NCBI GenBank assembly: GCA_020027205.1
Contig: JAHRAQ010000029.1
Span: 109,672 to 173,671 of the forward strand
Origin: Nitrospirales bacterium
GTDB taxonomy: Bacteria; Nitrospirota; Nitrospiria; Nitrospirales; UBA8639
Length of the DNA: 64,000 nt
Reading direction: 5' to 3'
Numbering within the stretch: position 1 is the first letter of the stretch; every line of letters starts with the position of its first letter. Positions 17,131-26,874 of the stretch are shown one piece after another. The position numbers and the translations under genes were made by a program. The notes below the pieces were generated by a model. That model searched no databases, was not told the DNA's origin, and saw only the letters and a program-made list of their open reading frames with translations.

Positions 17131-17859
17131 ATGCGCGTCCTGAAGATCATTGCCCTGACCCTGTTGCTCATGGCGGCGGGGTATCTCCTGTACGGCGGAA
17201 CGCGGGACGACACGGCTGGGAGCCTGTGGGTGCGCGAAGACCGGGACACCCTCTCCTTGCACGGCCCCATCCTTCCGGGTGATTTGGACAAGTTTCGGTC
17301 GGTGTTTGACGAACACGTCACGTCCGTCATCGTCAACTCCGACGGCGGCGACGTGTACGAGGCAATACAAATCGGGATGATCCTGCGCGACGCCCGCGTG
17401 ACCGTCATCGTTCGTGGACGGTGCCTGTCCTCCTGCGCCAACTATCTGTTCACCGCCGGGGCGCAACGGGTCATTGACGACGGCATTGTCGGGTTTCACG
17501 GCAACGCCAACGCGCTGACCGCGCAGTACGGTGGCGTGGAGCATCTCCTCGAACGCCAGATGCCGTTTTGGATGCACTGGTTGCTGTCGGACGCGGACCG
17601 ACGCGAAGAGATCTGCAAACTCGAGCAAACCCTCCGGTGGGAAAACGAGTTTTTTGCCGGCCTCGGCATCGATCAGGAACTCTTCACCGTCACCCAGCGT
17701 CCCGACAAGGGCAAGCACGACGGCCGGCAGTACGCCTTCCTGCTGCCGACGGCGTCCACGTTTGCCGGGTATGGCATCCGCAACGTGCGGGGGGAGCAAA
17801 GCGCCGCGTTGTGGCACGCCTTCGAAGAGGAGTTTTCGATGCGTCTCCTGCATGACTAA
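17131..17859 (+). CDS. Membrane-anchored ClpP-fold putative peptidase
   Basis: A 242-residue protein with an N-terminal signal anchor (MRVLKIIALTLLLMAAGYLL), placing the rest in the periplasm. The body has the ClpP/crotonase pattern: VIVNSDGGDVYEAIQIGMILRD (here VNSDGGDVYEA then IGMILRD), followed by GRCLSSCANYLFTAG, where a Ser would take the nucleophile position between two Cys. A His follows in VGFHGNAN. Similar short periplasmic proteins are annotated only as ClpP-like. ATG 17131 was chosen because it begins the signal sequence; an upstream in-frame codon adds only unstructured residues. Confidence 0.65.
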   Translation: MRVLKIIALTLLLMAAGYLLYGGTRDDTAGSLWVREDRDTLSLHGPILPGDLDKFRSVFDEHVTSVIVNSDGGDVYEAIQIGMILRDARVTVIVRGRCLSSCANYLFTAGAQRVIDDGIVGFHGNANALTAQYGGVEHLLERQMPFWMHWLLSDADRREEICKLEQTLRWENEFFAGLGIDQELFTVTQRPDKGKHDGRQYAFLLPTASTFAGYGIRNVRGEQSAALWHAFEEEFSMRLLHD

Positions 17860-18032
17860 CTCCCCCGCGCCGAACGGGCCGTGCATGCCGATGGCCCCGG
17901 CGGCGACGCGCCGACGACGGGTGGCATCACGGGTCTGCCTTGTCTCATGCCCCTCGCGGGGAGTACAGTCGGGACGGCGCGCCCGAAGGGAACATCGCGC
18001 GCGCCGAAACATTCACCCGGAGTCCACGCCCC

Positions 18033-18731
18033 ATGCGTATTAACTGGAAAAAAATTCTTCATTCTCTCAAGAGCGAGGTCATCCCCCGGCGGTGGGACAT
18101 GCAGGAGTTTGCCAGAAATTTTTTTGAAGGCCTGTTCCTGGTGGTCCCCATGGCGGTCACCGTCTACGTGGTCTTTCTGGTGTTTAATTTTATCGACGGC
18201 TGGCTGAATATTCCCGTTCCGGGATTGGGGTTTGTCCTGACCATCGTCATGATTATTCTGGTCGGGCGCCTGGCCTCAAACGTGTTCTTTCGCGGCGCCC
18301 TGGGTTCGCTGGAAAAAATCCTGACCCGCACCCCGTTCATCAAACTGGTCTACACGTCGATCAAGGATCTCATCGAAGCGTTCATGGGCGAAAAAAAACG
18401 GTTCGACCAGCCCGTGGTCGTCACGCTCGTACCCGGCGGCCATGCCGAAGCCCTTGGATTCGTCACGCGCCAGAGTCTGGACATGTTCGGGCTGGAGCAT
18501 CGGGTGGCCGTCTACTTTCCTCAATCCTACAACTTTGCCGGCAACCTGCTGGTCGTTCCACGGGAACACATTCGCCCCCTCCGCGCCGAAAGTTCGGAGG
18601 TCATGGCCTTTATCGTCTCGGGCGGGGTGTCGGGCGGTTCGGGCAACGGGAAGCACGAGGAGCCTGCGGCCGTGCCGGGCGCCGCTCCGGCGTTGCCGGC
18701 GCCGACGGAACCTCCGAACTCTCCCGAATAA
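18033..18731 (+). CDS. DUF502 family inner-membrane protein
   Basis: A 232-residue protein with two membrane helices (LFLVVPMAVTVYVVFLVF and LGFVLTIVMIILVGRLA), then the conserved family stretches TPFIKLVYTSIKDL and a cytosolic beta-rich domain (VVTLVPGGHAEALGFVT, FPQSYNFAGNLL). The function of DUF502 proteins is not established. The tail after residue ~200 is Pro/Ala/Gly-rich and variable. The ATG at 18033 is the first start that avoids the GC-rich leader. The gene lies alone before the efflux operon. Confidence 0.83.
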   Translation: MRINWKKILHSLKSEVIPRRWDMQEFARNFFEGLFLVVPMAVTVYVVFLVFNFIDGWLNIPVPGLGFVLTIVMIILVGRLASNVFFRGALGSLEKILTRTPFIKLVYTSIKDLIEAFMGEKKRFDQPVVVTLVPGGHAEALGFVTRQSLDMFGLEHRVAVYFPQSYNFAGNLLVVPREHIRPLRAESSEVMAFIVSGGVSGGSGNGKHEEPAAVPGAAPALPAPTEPPNSPE

Positions 18732-18832
18732 CCGTTCGCGAAAATGTTCAAAGGCGGACGCATGACGTTCCATGGCCGTTCCATGGCCGCGCCGTTCCGC
18801 TCGCCGGCTGGAACAGGGAATGCGCCAACTGT

Positions 18833-18838
18833 TATAAT
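18833..18838 (+). promoter_or_regulatory. Possible -10 box of the RND efflux operon
   Basis: TATAAT lies 58 bases before the efflux adaptor gene. The -35 region (TGGAAC near 18809) is weak. Confidence 0.35.
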
Positions 18839-18895
18839 GGCCGGGTTGCGCGCGGTCGGCGGTCGCGCGGTTCACGGCCGGTTTACAAAAGGATA

Positions 18896-20005
18896 ATGGT
18901 GTCGCAAATCATGCATCAAAACATCCCCCGTTCCCTGCTGCTCTGCCTCTGCGCGATCACCGTTGCGGCCTGTGGCGAGCAACAGGCCGCGGCGCCTTCC
19001 GGCGGTCCTCCGCCGACGCCGGTGCGGGTGACGCCGATCCTGAAGCGGGCCGTGCAGCAGACCGTCACGCTGGTGGGCACCGTGGAACCACGGAAACGCA
19101 GCGTCGTCGCCAGCGAGATCGAAGGAGTCGTCCGTGATTTTCCGGCGAAAGAAGGCCGGCGAGTCACCCAGGGGCAGGTCCTGGCGCACTTGCGGATGGA
19201 GACGCTGGAGATCCAACTTGACGCCGCCTCGGCGTCACAGCGGGAGGCCCGCGCCCGCCATCAACAGGCCCAACGGGACCTGCTTCGCACCCGCGCGCTT
19301 TTCGCCAAAGCCCTCGTCACACAAAAGGACTTCGATGACGCCCAGGCCGAAGAACAAGCCCTGCAAGAGCGCCTGTCCCAACTCGACGCCGACATTCGGC
19401 GCGTCCGTGACCGGATGAACAAATCCAAAATCGTCGCTCCCTTTGACGGATGGATTACGCGGGAATTGACGGAGATCGGACAGTGGGTGCAAGCGGGAGG
19501 AGACATCATCGAGTTGGTGGACGTGTCTCACGTGCACGTCGAGATCCCGCTGCCGGAACGGTACGTCCGGCATATTCAAATCCGCGACCCCGTGCGCGCC
19601 GCCTTCGACGGCCTGCCGGATTTTGAAGCCCAGGGCCGGGTCTTGTCACTGGTCGCCCAGGCCGACCGCATCTCGAGAACGTTTCCGGTGAAAGTGGACA
19701 TCCCGAATCCGGCACGGACCATCAAAAGCGGCATGGTGTCCCGCGTCACGCTCCGGGTGGGCCGGCCTCACGACGGGATGATGATTCCCAAAGACGCCCT
19801 GGTCCTCCGGGGAAACAAAGAGTTTGTGTTTCTGGTGCGGGAGAACACGGTGGACCAGATTCCGGTGACCTCCGGTGTGCAGATGGACGACCTCGTCGAA
19901 ATCATGGGCACGCTCCGGGCGGGCATGACCGTCGTGACGGAAGGCAACGAGCGCCTGTTCCCCGGCCAGTCCGTGCGGATTCTCGGCGCGCCTTCGAGTC
20001 CTTGA
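18896..20005 (+). CDS. RND efflux adaptor (membrane fusion) lipoprotein
   Basis: Links an inner-membrane RND pump to an outer-membrane channel in the periplasm. The N-terminus has a lipoprotein signal ending TVAAC, so the mature protein is lipid-anchored at Cys. Then come the barrel-sandwich/lipoyl half motif (VVASEIEGVVRDFPAKEGRRV), a coiled-coil hairpin (residues ~95-175), the second lipoyl half (IVAPFDGWITRELTEIGQWV) and the beta-barrel. Length 369 is typical. ATG 18896 lies right after AAAAGGA; ATG 18911 is an alternative. The stop overlaps the pump gene by four bases. Confidence 0.9.
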   Translation: MVSQIMHQNIPRSLLLCLCAITVAACGEQQAAAPSGGPPPTPVRVTPILKRAVQQTVTLVGTVEPRKRSVVASEIEGVVRDFPAKEGRRVTQGQVLAHLRMETLEIQLDAASASQREARARHQQAQRDLLRTRALFAKALVTQKDFDDAQAEEQALQERLSQLDADIRRVRDRMNKSKIVAPFDGWITRELTEIGQWVQAGGDIIELVDVSHVHVEIPLPERYVRHIQIRDPVRAAFDGLPDFEAQGRVLSLVAQADRISRTFPVKVDIPNPARTIKSGMVSRVTLRVGRPHDGMMIPKDALVLRGNKEFVFLVRENTVDQIPVTSGVQMDDLVEIMGTLRAGMTVVTEGNERLFPGQSVRILGAPSSP

Positions 20006-23000
20006 TGAACGCCATTCAATTCGCCATCCGATACCCCGTCACCACGGCCGTCGGGGTCATCTTTGTGGTTCTCTTCGGATGTGTGTCCCTCATCAAACTC
20101 CCCATCCAGTTGACGCCCGACGTCTCCAAACCCGAAATCACGGTGGAAACCCGCTGGCAGGGCGCCAGTCCCAAGGAGGTGGAACGCGAGATCACCGACA
20201 AACAGGAAGAGCAGTTGAAAGGCGTCGAGGGCATGGAGAAGATGTTGAGTGAAAGTTCGTACGACTCCGCCAAAATCATCCTGCAATTTCCCGCCGGCAC
20301 CAATATCGACACCAGTCTTCTGCACGTCGCCAACCGGTTGAATCAAGTCAAGGAATACCCGGACGAGGCCGACGAACCCGTCATCAGAAGCGCCGATACG
20401 CTCGGCAACGCCATGGGCTGGTTTATTCTCAAACCGCTGGAGGGGAATCCCGTCAAAATCGACACCATGCGCGATTTTGCGGAAGACGTGATTCAGGCGC
20501 GTTTCGAGCGGATTGCCGGGGTCGCGGCCTCGCGCGTCTACGGGGGGCGGAACCGCGAGTTGCGCGTGCTCGTGGACCCGATGAAACTGGCCACGCGCGC
20601 CCTGACGGTGCAGGAGTTGGCGCAGGCGCTCGACCGGGAAAACCGCGACTTCAGCGCGGGGGATTTTGACGAGGGCAAACGATCGTACGTGGTCAGAACC
20701 GTCGGGGAATACCGCAGCCCCGACGACGTGAGCCGGGTCGTGATCGCCCGGCGGGACGGGTTGCCGGTGTACGTGCGGGACGTCGCGACCGTCGGTATCG
20801 CCTACACGGACCCCGTGCACGTCGTCCGGCAGCGGGGGGAGAATTCGATTGCCGTCAACGCGATTCGGAAGAACGGCGCCAACGTCCTGGACGTGATGCG
20901 GCAACTCCGGGACGCCGTGCGGGAACTCAACGACGGCGTCCTGGGCAAACGGGGCTTCACCCTGTTTCAGGTGTACGATGAAACGGACTACGTCTATCAA
21001 TCCATCGATCTGGTGCAGACCAATCTGATCATCGGCAGCATCCTGGCCATCACGATTCTGTTGCTGTTTCTGCGCGCGGGCAGCACGACGCTCATGATCG
21101 GCCTGGCCATTCCCATCAGCATCATGGGCACCTTTATCGCCCTGTGGTTTCTGGATCGAAACGTCAACATCATCAGCCTCGCCGGCATGACGTTTGCCGC
21201 GGGCATGTTGGTGGACAACTCCATTGTCGTGCTGGAAAACATTTACCGCCACCGCGAGTCCGGCAAATCGCTGGTGCAAGCCGCCTATGACGGCGCCACC
21301 GAAGTCTGGGGCGCGGTCCTGGCCAGCACTCTCACCACCATTGCCGTCTTTGTGCCCATCGTGTTTGTCGAAGAACAGGCCGGGCAACTCTTTCGGGACA
21401 TCGCCATTGCCATCAGCGCCGGCGTGGGGTTGAGTCTGATTGTCTCCATGACCGTGATCCCCTGTCTGTCCGCGCGCATTTTAAAAACCGGGAATCGCGG
21501 CGCCCGCCGGGGCCGCGCCGTCGAGGGCCGGGAGACCGCGCCGACAACGCCCCGCAAAGGACTGGGGACGCTGACGGGCGATTTCATTTACTGGATATGC
21601 GGCAGCGTCATGGGACGCCTGGGCCTCGTCGTCGGACTCACCGCGTTTGCCGTCGGCACGACCTGGCTGTTGCTGCCGAAGGCCGAGTACCTGCCCCAGG
21701 GGAACCGCAATCTGATCATCGGCATTGTGCTCCCGCCGCCGGGCTACAACACGGATCAATTTGTGCGGTTGGGCCGGTCCATCGAGGGCGTGCTCGCGCC
21801 CTATTGGGACGCCCGGTCTCATTCCCCGGAAGAAGCCGCCCTGGACGGACCCGGCATTCGCCACTTTTTTTTCGTGGCCAGCGGTCGTTCGGTGTTTATG
21901 GGCGCCGCCACGAATGATGATGGCAGAATCCGTGAGTTGATCCCGGTGTTTCGCAAAGCCATGGCCGACCTCCCCGGCGTCATCGGGATTGTGACCCAGA
22001 GCAGTTTGTTTGACCGGGGGCTGGGCGAAGGACGAAACATCGACATTGAAATCACCGGCCCGGAACTCGACGAACTGCTGGCGCTCGGCGGGCGCATCTT
22101 CGGACAGGTTCGGGCCATCCTGCCGGGCGCACAGGTGCGTCCCAGGCCGAGTCTCGATCTGGGCAGTCCCGAAGTCCGGGTCAGTCTGAAACGGGAACGC
22201 GCGGCCGACGTGCAAATGACGAACCAGGAACTGGGCTTTGTCATCGATGCGCTGGTGGACGGCGCGAAAGCGAGCGACTACCAGTTTGAAGGCGATGAAA
22301 TCGACCTCACCATTCGCGGCGTTGACCGCTACGCCGACCGCACGCAGGACCTGTCGAACCTGCCCGTCTTTACGCGCGGCGGCCGCCTGTCCACGGTGGG
22401 GGACGTGGCCGACATCGCGCTCGTGGCGGGGCCGGAACAGATCAACCATATTGAGCGCGAACGGGCCATCACCATTCAGGTCATTCCGCCGGAACACCTG
22501 CCGCTGGAAACGGCCATGGACATGATCGCGCAGAAAATCCTGCGTCCGCTCAAGGAAGGCGGCGCCGTGAGCCGGCTGTATAATCTGCGCCTCTCCGGCA
22601 CGGCGGATGACCTCACCAACACCTACGACGCTTTGAAATATAATTTTCTCCTCGCCCTCATCATCACCTATCTGCTCATGGCCGCCCTGTTCGAAAGTTT
22701 TCTGTATCCCTTCGTGATTATCTTCAGCGTGCCGTTGGCCGCGGCCGGGGGCATTCTCGGATTGTTCATCGTCAATCGTACCATCATCCATCAACCCCTG
22801 GACGTCTTGAGCATGCTGGGGTTCATTATTCTGATCGGCGTGGTGGTCAACAATGCCATTCTGGTCGTGCATCAGGCCCTGAATTTTATGCACCCGCGCC
22901 GGTGGACCCCGTCGGACACCGAAGCACGGGAGATGGCGGACGGGATGCCGGCCCGGCAGGCGATCAGCGAATCCGTGCGCACGCGCGTCCGACCCATTAT

Positions 23001-23235
23001 GATGAGTATGCTGACCACCACCTTCGGCCTTCTGCCCCTGGTGCTGGCCTCCGGCTCGGGATCGGAATTGTACCGTGGCATCGGCAGCGTCGTACTCGGC
23101 GGACTCGTACTGTCGACCGTGTTCACGATCTTTCTGGTGCCGGCGCTCTTCAGCCTCGTGATGGACTGGAAACTCAAACACGCCGCGTCGCCGGCCGCCG
23201 AGGGCATCCCGGTTCCCGAAAGCCGTCAGACGTGA
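20002..23235 (+). CDS. RND-family efflux pump, inner-membrane subunit
   Basis: A 1077-residue proton-driven pump of the HAE-1/AcrB type. It starts with the first helix (FAIRYPVTTAVGVIFVVLFG) and has two periplasmic pore domains and a duplicated 6-helix core. Helix 4 carries MLVDNSIVVLEN, with one Asp where AcrB has the DD pair, as seen in many uncharacterised branches. The matching second-half motif is LIGVVVNNAILVVHQA. The C-terminal block TRVRPIMMSMLTTTFGLLPL is intact. It overlaps the adaptor gene before it and the channel gene after it, so all three are one operon. Substrate unknown. Confidence 0.93.
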   Translation: MMNAIQFAIRYPVTTAVGVIFVVLFGCVSLIKLPIQLTPDVSKPEITVETRWQGASPKEVEREITDKQEEQLKGVEGMEKMLSESSYDSAKIILQFPAGTNIDTSLLHVANRLNQVKEYPDEADEPVIRSADTLGNAMGWFILKPLEGNPVKIDTMRDFAEDVIQARFERIAGVAASRVYGGRNRELRVLVDPMKLATRALTVQELAQALDRENRDFSAGDFDEGKRSYVVRTVGEYRSPDDVSRVVIARRDGLPVYVRDVATVGIAYTDPVHVVRQRGENSIAVNAIRKNGANVLDVMRQLRDAVRELNDGVLGKRGFTLFQVYDETDYVYQSIDLVQTNLIIGSILAITILLLFLRAGSTTLMIGLAIPISIMGTFIALWFLDRNVNIISLAGMTFAAGMLVDNSIVVLENIYRHRESGKSLVQAAYDGATEVWGAVLASTLTTIAVFVPIVFVEEQAGQLFRDIAIAISAGVGLSLIVSMTVIPCLSARILKTGNRGARRGRAVEGRETAPTTPRKGLGTLTGDFIYWICGSVMGRLGLVVGLTAFAVGTTWLLLPKAEYLPQGNRNLIIGIVLPPPGYNTDQFVRLGRSIEGVLAPYWDARSHSPEEAALDGPGIRHFFFVASGRSVFMGAATNDDGRIRELIPVFRKAMADLPGVIGIVTQSSLFDRGLGEGRNIDIEITGPELDELLALGGRIFGQVRAILPGAQVRPRPSLDLGSPEVRVSLKRERAADVQMTNQELGFVIDALVDGAKASDYQFEGDEIDLTIRGVDRYADRTQDLSNLPVFTRGGRLSTVGDVADIALVAGPEQINHIERERAITIQVIPPEHLPLETAMDMIAQKILRPLKEGGAVSRLYNLRLSGTADDLTNTYDALKYNFLLALIITYLLMAALFESFLYPFVIIFSVPLAAAGGILGLFIVNRTIIHQPLDVLSMLGFIILIGVVVNNAILVVHQALNFMHPRRWTPSDTEAREMADGMPARQAISESVRTRVRPIMMSMLTTTFGLLPLVLASGSGSELYRGIGSVVLGGLVLSTVFTIFLVPALFSLVMDWKLKHAASPAAEGIPVPESRQT

Positions 23236-24620
23236 TGGGACTTCGAATGAACACTGCGGCGTCACGTCCGTCACATCCGTCACGCCCGGCCACCCGCCTG
23301 ACACTCGCGGTCATCATGCTGTGCGCGGGAATCGGGTCGTGGGGAACGGCGCCGCTCTCCCATGCCGTGGAACACACGCCGCCGGCGCCGTCCCCGTCGG
23401 AACGCCGCTTCAGCATGAGGGACGCAATGCGCGCGGCCGTGGATCACAACTACACGGTCAAACTCTTTCAGGAGCAGATCGCGCAAGCCGAGGGACAGGC
23501 CGCCACCCGGCGCGGGGCGCTCCTTCCGAATCTGTCCGCCAGAGTCAGCGGCGCGAGACGGCGGTTCTTTTTCGGCGCCTTCGGCGGCACACCCGACGTG
23601 TCCAAACCCTTGACGTTTTACGAGAGCCGCCTTGCGCTGACCCAGAATCTGTTCAGCCTCAGCCTGATTCAACGATGGCGCGCGGCGCGCACCAACGTTG
23701 AAGCGGCCGTCTTGAGCGCGGAAACCCAAAAAATGGACACCATGGCCCTCACCGCCCTGGCGTATCTGGAAACCCTGCGGATGCAGAAAGCCGTCGAAGC
23801 CCGCGAAGCCGACGTGACACTCAACCGCGCCTTGCTGGAACTGGCCATGGAGCGCGAGTCGGCGGGCACGGCCACCAGCCTGGACGTCACCCGCGCCAGG
23901 GTGCAACTCGAAAATGAAAAACAACGCCTGCTCGTCGCCCGCAACGCGCATGACCTTGCGACACTCAATCTGATCCGCACCATCGGCCTTTCCTTCGACA
24001 TGGAACTCGCGCTGACGGACACGCTTGAACTGGTGGAGACCGAGTCGCAGACCGTCGGCGACGCCTTGCGTGTGGCCCGCGCCAACCGCGTCGAACTCAA
24101 AGTTCAGAAAAAACGCCAGCGGTTGGCCGAACTCACGCTGAACTCGGTCACCATGGAGCGCGTGCCGTCGCTGACCGGCAGCGGGGACGTGGGCGTGATC
24201 GGCAATCAAATCCCCAATGCGTTGACCACCAACAATATCGAGATCCTGCTGTCCGTTCCCCTGTTCGACGGCGGGCAGCGGGAAGGGCGCATTTCCGAAA
24301 ACCGCAGCCTCGTCCGCCTCGAGGCCATCCGAACCCGCGACCTCGAACAGCAGGTGGCGCTGGAAGTCCGGGACGCGCTGCTGACGCTGGCCTCGACGCA
24401 GCAACAGGTCCGCGTGGCCCAGGACGGACTGCGGCTGGCCTTCCAGGAACTCGACCTCGCCCGGCAACGCTTCGCCGTCGGGGTGGCCACCAATATTGAG
24501 ATCACGGACGCCCAGACGTCGGTGGCTCAAGCGCGGGACAATCTCATTGACGCCCTGTTTAATTTCAATGCGTCCCGCGTAAATCTGGCCAGGGCGCAGG
24601 GCCGGCTGGACGATCTCTAG
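23235..24620 (+). CDS. TolC-family outer-membrane channel
   Basis: The outer-membrane component of the pump, 461 residues with a signal peptide (TLAVIMLCAGIGSW). The mature part is mostly long amphipathic helices in two tandem halves, each carrying the family pattern of helix-turn-strand (LAYLETLRMQKAVEAREADVT split as LAYLETLRMQ; later FAVGVATNIEITDAQTSVAQA). Its ATG shares the last A of the pump stop (TGATG), so translation is coupled. An alternative ATG lies at 23247. Confidence 0.88.
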   Translation: MGLRMNTAASRPSHPSRPATRLTLAVIMLCAGIGSWGTAPLSHAVEHTPPAPSPSERRFSMRDAMRAAVDHNYTVKLFQEQIAQAEGQAATRRGALLPNLSARVSGARRRFFFGAFGGTPDVSKPLTFYESRLALTQNLFSLSLIQRWRAARTNVEAAVLSAETQKMDTMALTALAYLETLRMQKAVEAREADVTLNRALLELAMERESAGTATSLDVTRARVQLENEKQRLLVARNAHDLATLNLIRTIGLSFDMELALTDTLELVETESQTVGDALRVARANRVELKVQKKRQRLAELTLNSVTMERVPSLTGSGDVGVIGNQIPNALTTNNIEILLSVPLFDGGQREGRISENRSLVRLEAIRTRDLEQQVALEVRDALLTLASTQQQVRVAQDGLRLAFQELDLARQRFAVGVATNIEITDAQTSVAQARDNLIDALFNFNASRVNLARAQGRLDDL

Positions 24621-24637
24621 CCCCGCGCCGTCCCTCA

Positions 24638-26299
24638 TTGACAGGAAATTCGGAAGACGACGCGCCGCGCAGGCGGCCGGCCGTCGGAGTCGTCACTATG
24701 GTCGATCCACACCGGCAGCGTGATGTTCGCGCCCAGGCCGCCAGGCGGCGCACCTTTGCCATTATCAGTCATCCCGACGCGGGCAAAACGACGGTCACGG
24801 AAAAATTACTGCTCTATTCGGGCATGATCCGCACCGCCGGCATGGTGGGCAGCCGCAAACACGCCAAAACCGCGGCGTCCGACTGGATGGCCATGGAGCA
24901 GGAACGCGGAATCTCGATCACCACGTCGGCCATGCAGTTTCAGTACAAACACACCGTCATCAACGTGCTCGACACGCCGGGGCACGAGGATTTCTGCGAA
25001 GACACGTACCGGACGCTGACGGCCGCGGACAGCGCCATCATGGTCATCGACGCCGCAAAAGGCGTGGAAGCCCAAACGCGGAAACTCTTCGAAGTGTGCA
25101 GTTTGCGGAACATCCCCGTCCTGACGCTGATCAACAAAATGGATCTGCCGGGACGCCCGCCGCTCGATCTCACGGCGGAAGTGGAAGACGTCCTCCGCAT
25201 CCAGGCCAGCCCCGTCAACTGGCCCGTGGGGGCGGGGCGGGACTTCGCGGGCGTGGTGGACCGCGCCACTCGACAGGTCTCGCTGTTCACCAAAACGGCG
25301 GCGGGCGGCGCCCTGAAATCCGGCCGGACGGACGCGCCGTTGGACAGCCCCGATGTACGAAAGGTCATCAGCGACGAGGCGTGGCGGGACGTCACTCACG
25401 ATCTGGAACTGCTGACGGTCGCCGGCAATCCCTGCACCCGCGAGGCCTTTCTCAATCACAAGGTCACGCCCGTTTTTTTTGCTTCCGCGCTCACGAACTT
25501 CGGCATGGAAAACTTTTTCGACGCCTTTGTGGAAATGGCCCCCGCCGCCATGCCGCGGACGGCCGACTGTCCCGACGGAACCGAAATCGTCGTGGACCCG
25601 TCGGAGCGGCCGTTCAGCGCCTATGTTTTCAAGATTCAGGCGAACATGAATCCCCGCCACCGCGACAGCACGGCCTTCCTGCGCGTCTGCTCCGGCCGAT
25701 TCGAACGCGACATGGTCGTCAAACATCACCGCCTCGGCGCCGACGTCCGCCTGTCCCGCCCGCATCGTCTCATCGCCAAAGACCGCGACACCGTGGATGT
25801 GGCGTATCCCGGCGACATTGTCGGCGTCATTGACACGGGACAATTTGCCATCGGCGACACCGTCTCGCTCAACGACGGGTTCAATTACAAACCGCTGCCG
25901 CAATTTCAACCGGAGGTCTTTGCCAGGATTCACCCCACCGACGTGGGTAAACGCAAAGCCTTCGACAAAGCGCTGGCGCAAATGACCGCCGAGGGCGCGA
26001 TGCAGCGGCTGTGGAGTCTTGAGGCTCCCGACTTCATCATCGCCGCCGTGGGCCGTCTCCAGTTCGACGTGTTGCAATTTCGCCTGCGCCACGAATATCG
26101 CGTGGAGACCAGACTGGAGCCGCTTCCCTATGAATGCAGCGCCTGGCTGACGGGAGACCTCAACACGTTTCGCGCCCCCGGCGACGCCCTCGTCGTCAAA
26201 GATCAACGGGATCGCCCCGTGGTGCTCTTCCGCTCTTCATGGTCGAAACAGTTCACCAGAGAGCGGCACCCCGACCACGCCCTCCTGGAGATGGGATAA
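24638..26299 (+). CDS. prfC: Peptide chain release factor 3
   Basis: A GTPase that removes RF1/RF2 from the ribosome after termination. G motifs are clear: SHPDAGKTTVTEKLL, DTPGHEDF and NKMD. The RF3 marker SDWMAMEQERGISIT is present, and domains II and III continue to the end. Length is 553 with the first start; ATG 24698 (MVDPHRQRD) gives a length nearer the usual ~530 and is likely the true start. It is monocistronic in appearance, 17 bases after the tolC-like gene. Confidence 0.94.
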   Translation: MTGNSEDDAPRRRPAVGVVTMVDPHRQRDVRAQAARRRTFAIISHPDAGKTTVTEKLLLYSGMIRTAGMVGSRKHAKTAASDWMAMEQERGISITTSAMQFQYKHTVINVLDTPGHEDFCEDTYRTLTAADSAIMVIDAAKGVEAQTRKLFEVCSLRNIPVLTLINKMDLPGRPPLDLTAEVEDVLRIQASPVNWPVGAGRDFAGVVDRATRQVSLFTKTAAGGALKSGRTDAPLDSPDVRKVISDEAWRDVTHDLELLTVAGNPCTREAFLNHKVTPVFFASALTNFGMENFFDAFVEMAPAAMPRTADCPDGTEIVVDPSERPFSAYVFKIQANMNPRHRDSTAFLRVCSGRFERDMVVKHHRLGADVRLSRPHRLIAKDRDTVDVAYPGDIVGVIDTGQFAIGDTVSLNDGFNYKPLPQFQPEVFARIHPTDVGKRKAFDKALAQMTAEGAMQRLWSLEAPDFIIAAVGRLQFDVLQFRLRHEYRVETRLEPLPYECSAWLTGDLNTFRAPGDALVVKDQRDRPVVLFRSSWSKQFTRERHPDHALLEMG

Positions 26300-26444
26300 C
26301 CGCGCGCGGGGCGGCCCTTGCGCGCAACCCGCGCCGCGCCGTTCCGTTTCGTTTCGTTTTCGACCCGCCGCCGGCCGCGTCACATCGTCTGTGATAGAAT
26401 AGTCATCGTACGACACGAGCATCATCACACAAGCGAGGTGAACA

Positions 26445-26855
26445 ATGGATGTGCAAGTCTATGGATGCAATCACATCGTCATCGAAGTGGACGACGCCAA
26501 AAAAGCCGTGGCGTTTTATGCCGACGTGTTCAATCTGGAAATGCTGCGCGGCGGGGAGGGCGCGGCCTGGTGCAAACTGGGCGAACACCAGTTCCTGGCC
26601 ATTTTTGAAGTCGACACCCTGCAACCCGACCGCACAAAACATTTCGGGTTGATGGTGCGCGACGACGCGCAGGTTCAGGCCGTGCGCGACAAACTCGTCA
26701 ACAAGTACGGCCTGACCATGGCGCCCAATTTCCGTTGCGACTTCCGCGACCCCTGGGGCAACCGCATCCAGGTCGGCGACCTGCACGATGAATCACTCGT
26801 CTGGCTGTTGCCTTATCGGGAAGCGCAGAAGGCGGGGATTAAATTTGAGGGGTGA
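26445..26855 (+). CDS. VOC-superfamily (glyoxalase/bleomycin-resistance fold) protein
   Basis: A 136-residue protein with two beta-alpha-beta-beta-beta modules. The first begins CNHIVIEVDDAKKAVAFYADVF, of which CNHIVIEVDDAKKAV is typical for VOC proteins; the second ends in FRDPWGNRIQVGD, where the metal ligand Glu of glyoxalases is replaced by Gln or lies elsewhere. The substrate cannot be told. A GAGGTGA site precedes the ATG. It converges with the lipoprotein gene, ending 19 bases away. Confidence 0.85.
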   Translation: MDVQVYGCNHIVIEVDDAKKAVAFYADVFNLEMLRGGEGAAWCKLGEHQFLAIFEVDTLQPDRTKHFGLMVRDDAQVQAVRDKLVNKYGLTMAPNFRCDFRDPWGNRIQVGDLHDESLVWLLPYREAQKAGIKFEG

Positions 26856-26874
26856 CTAGATTTGGTTCATCAAT

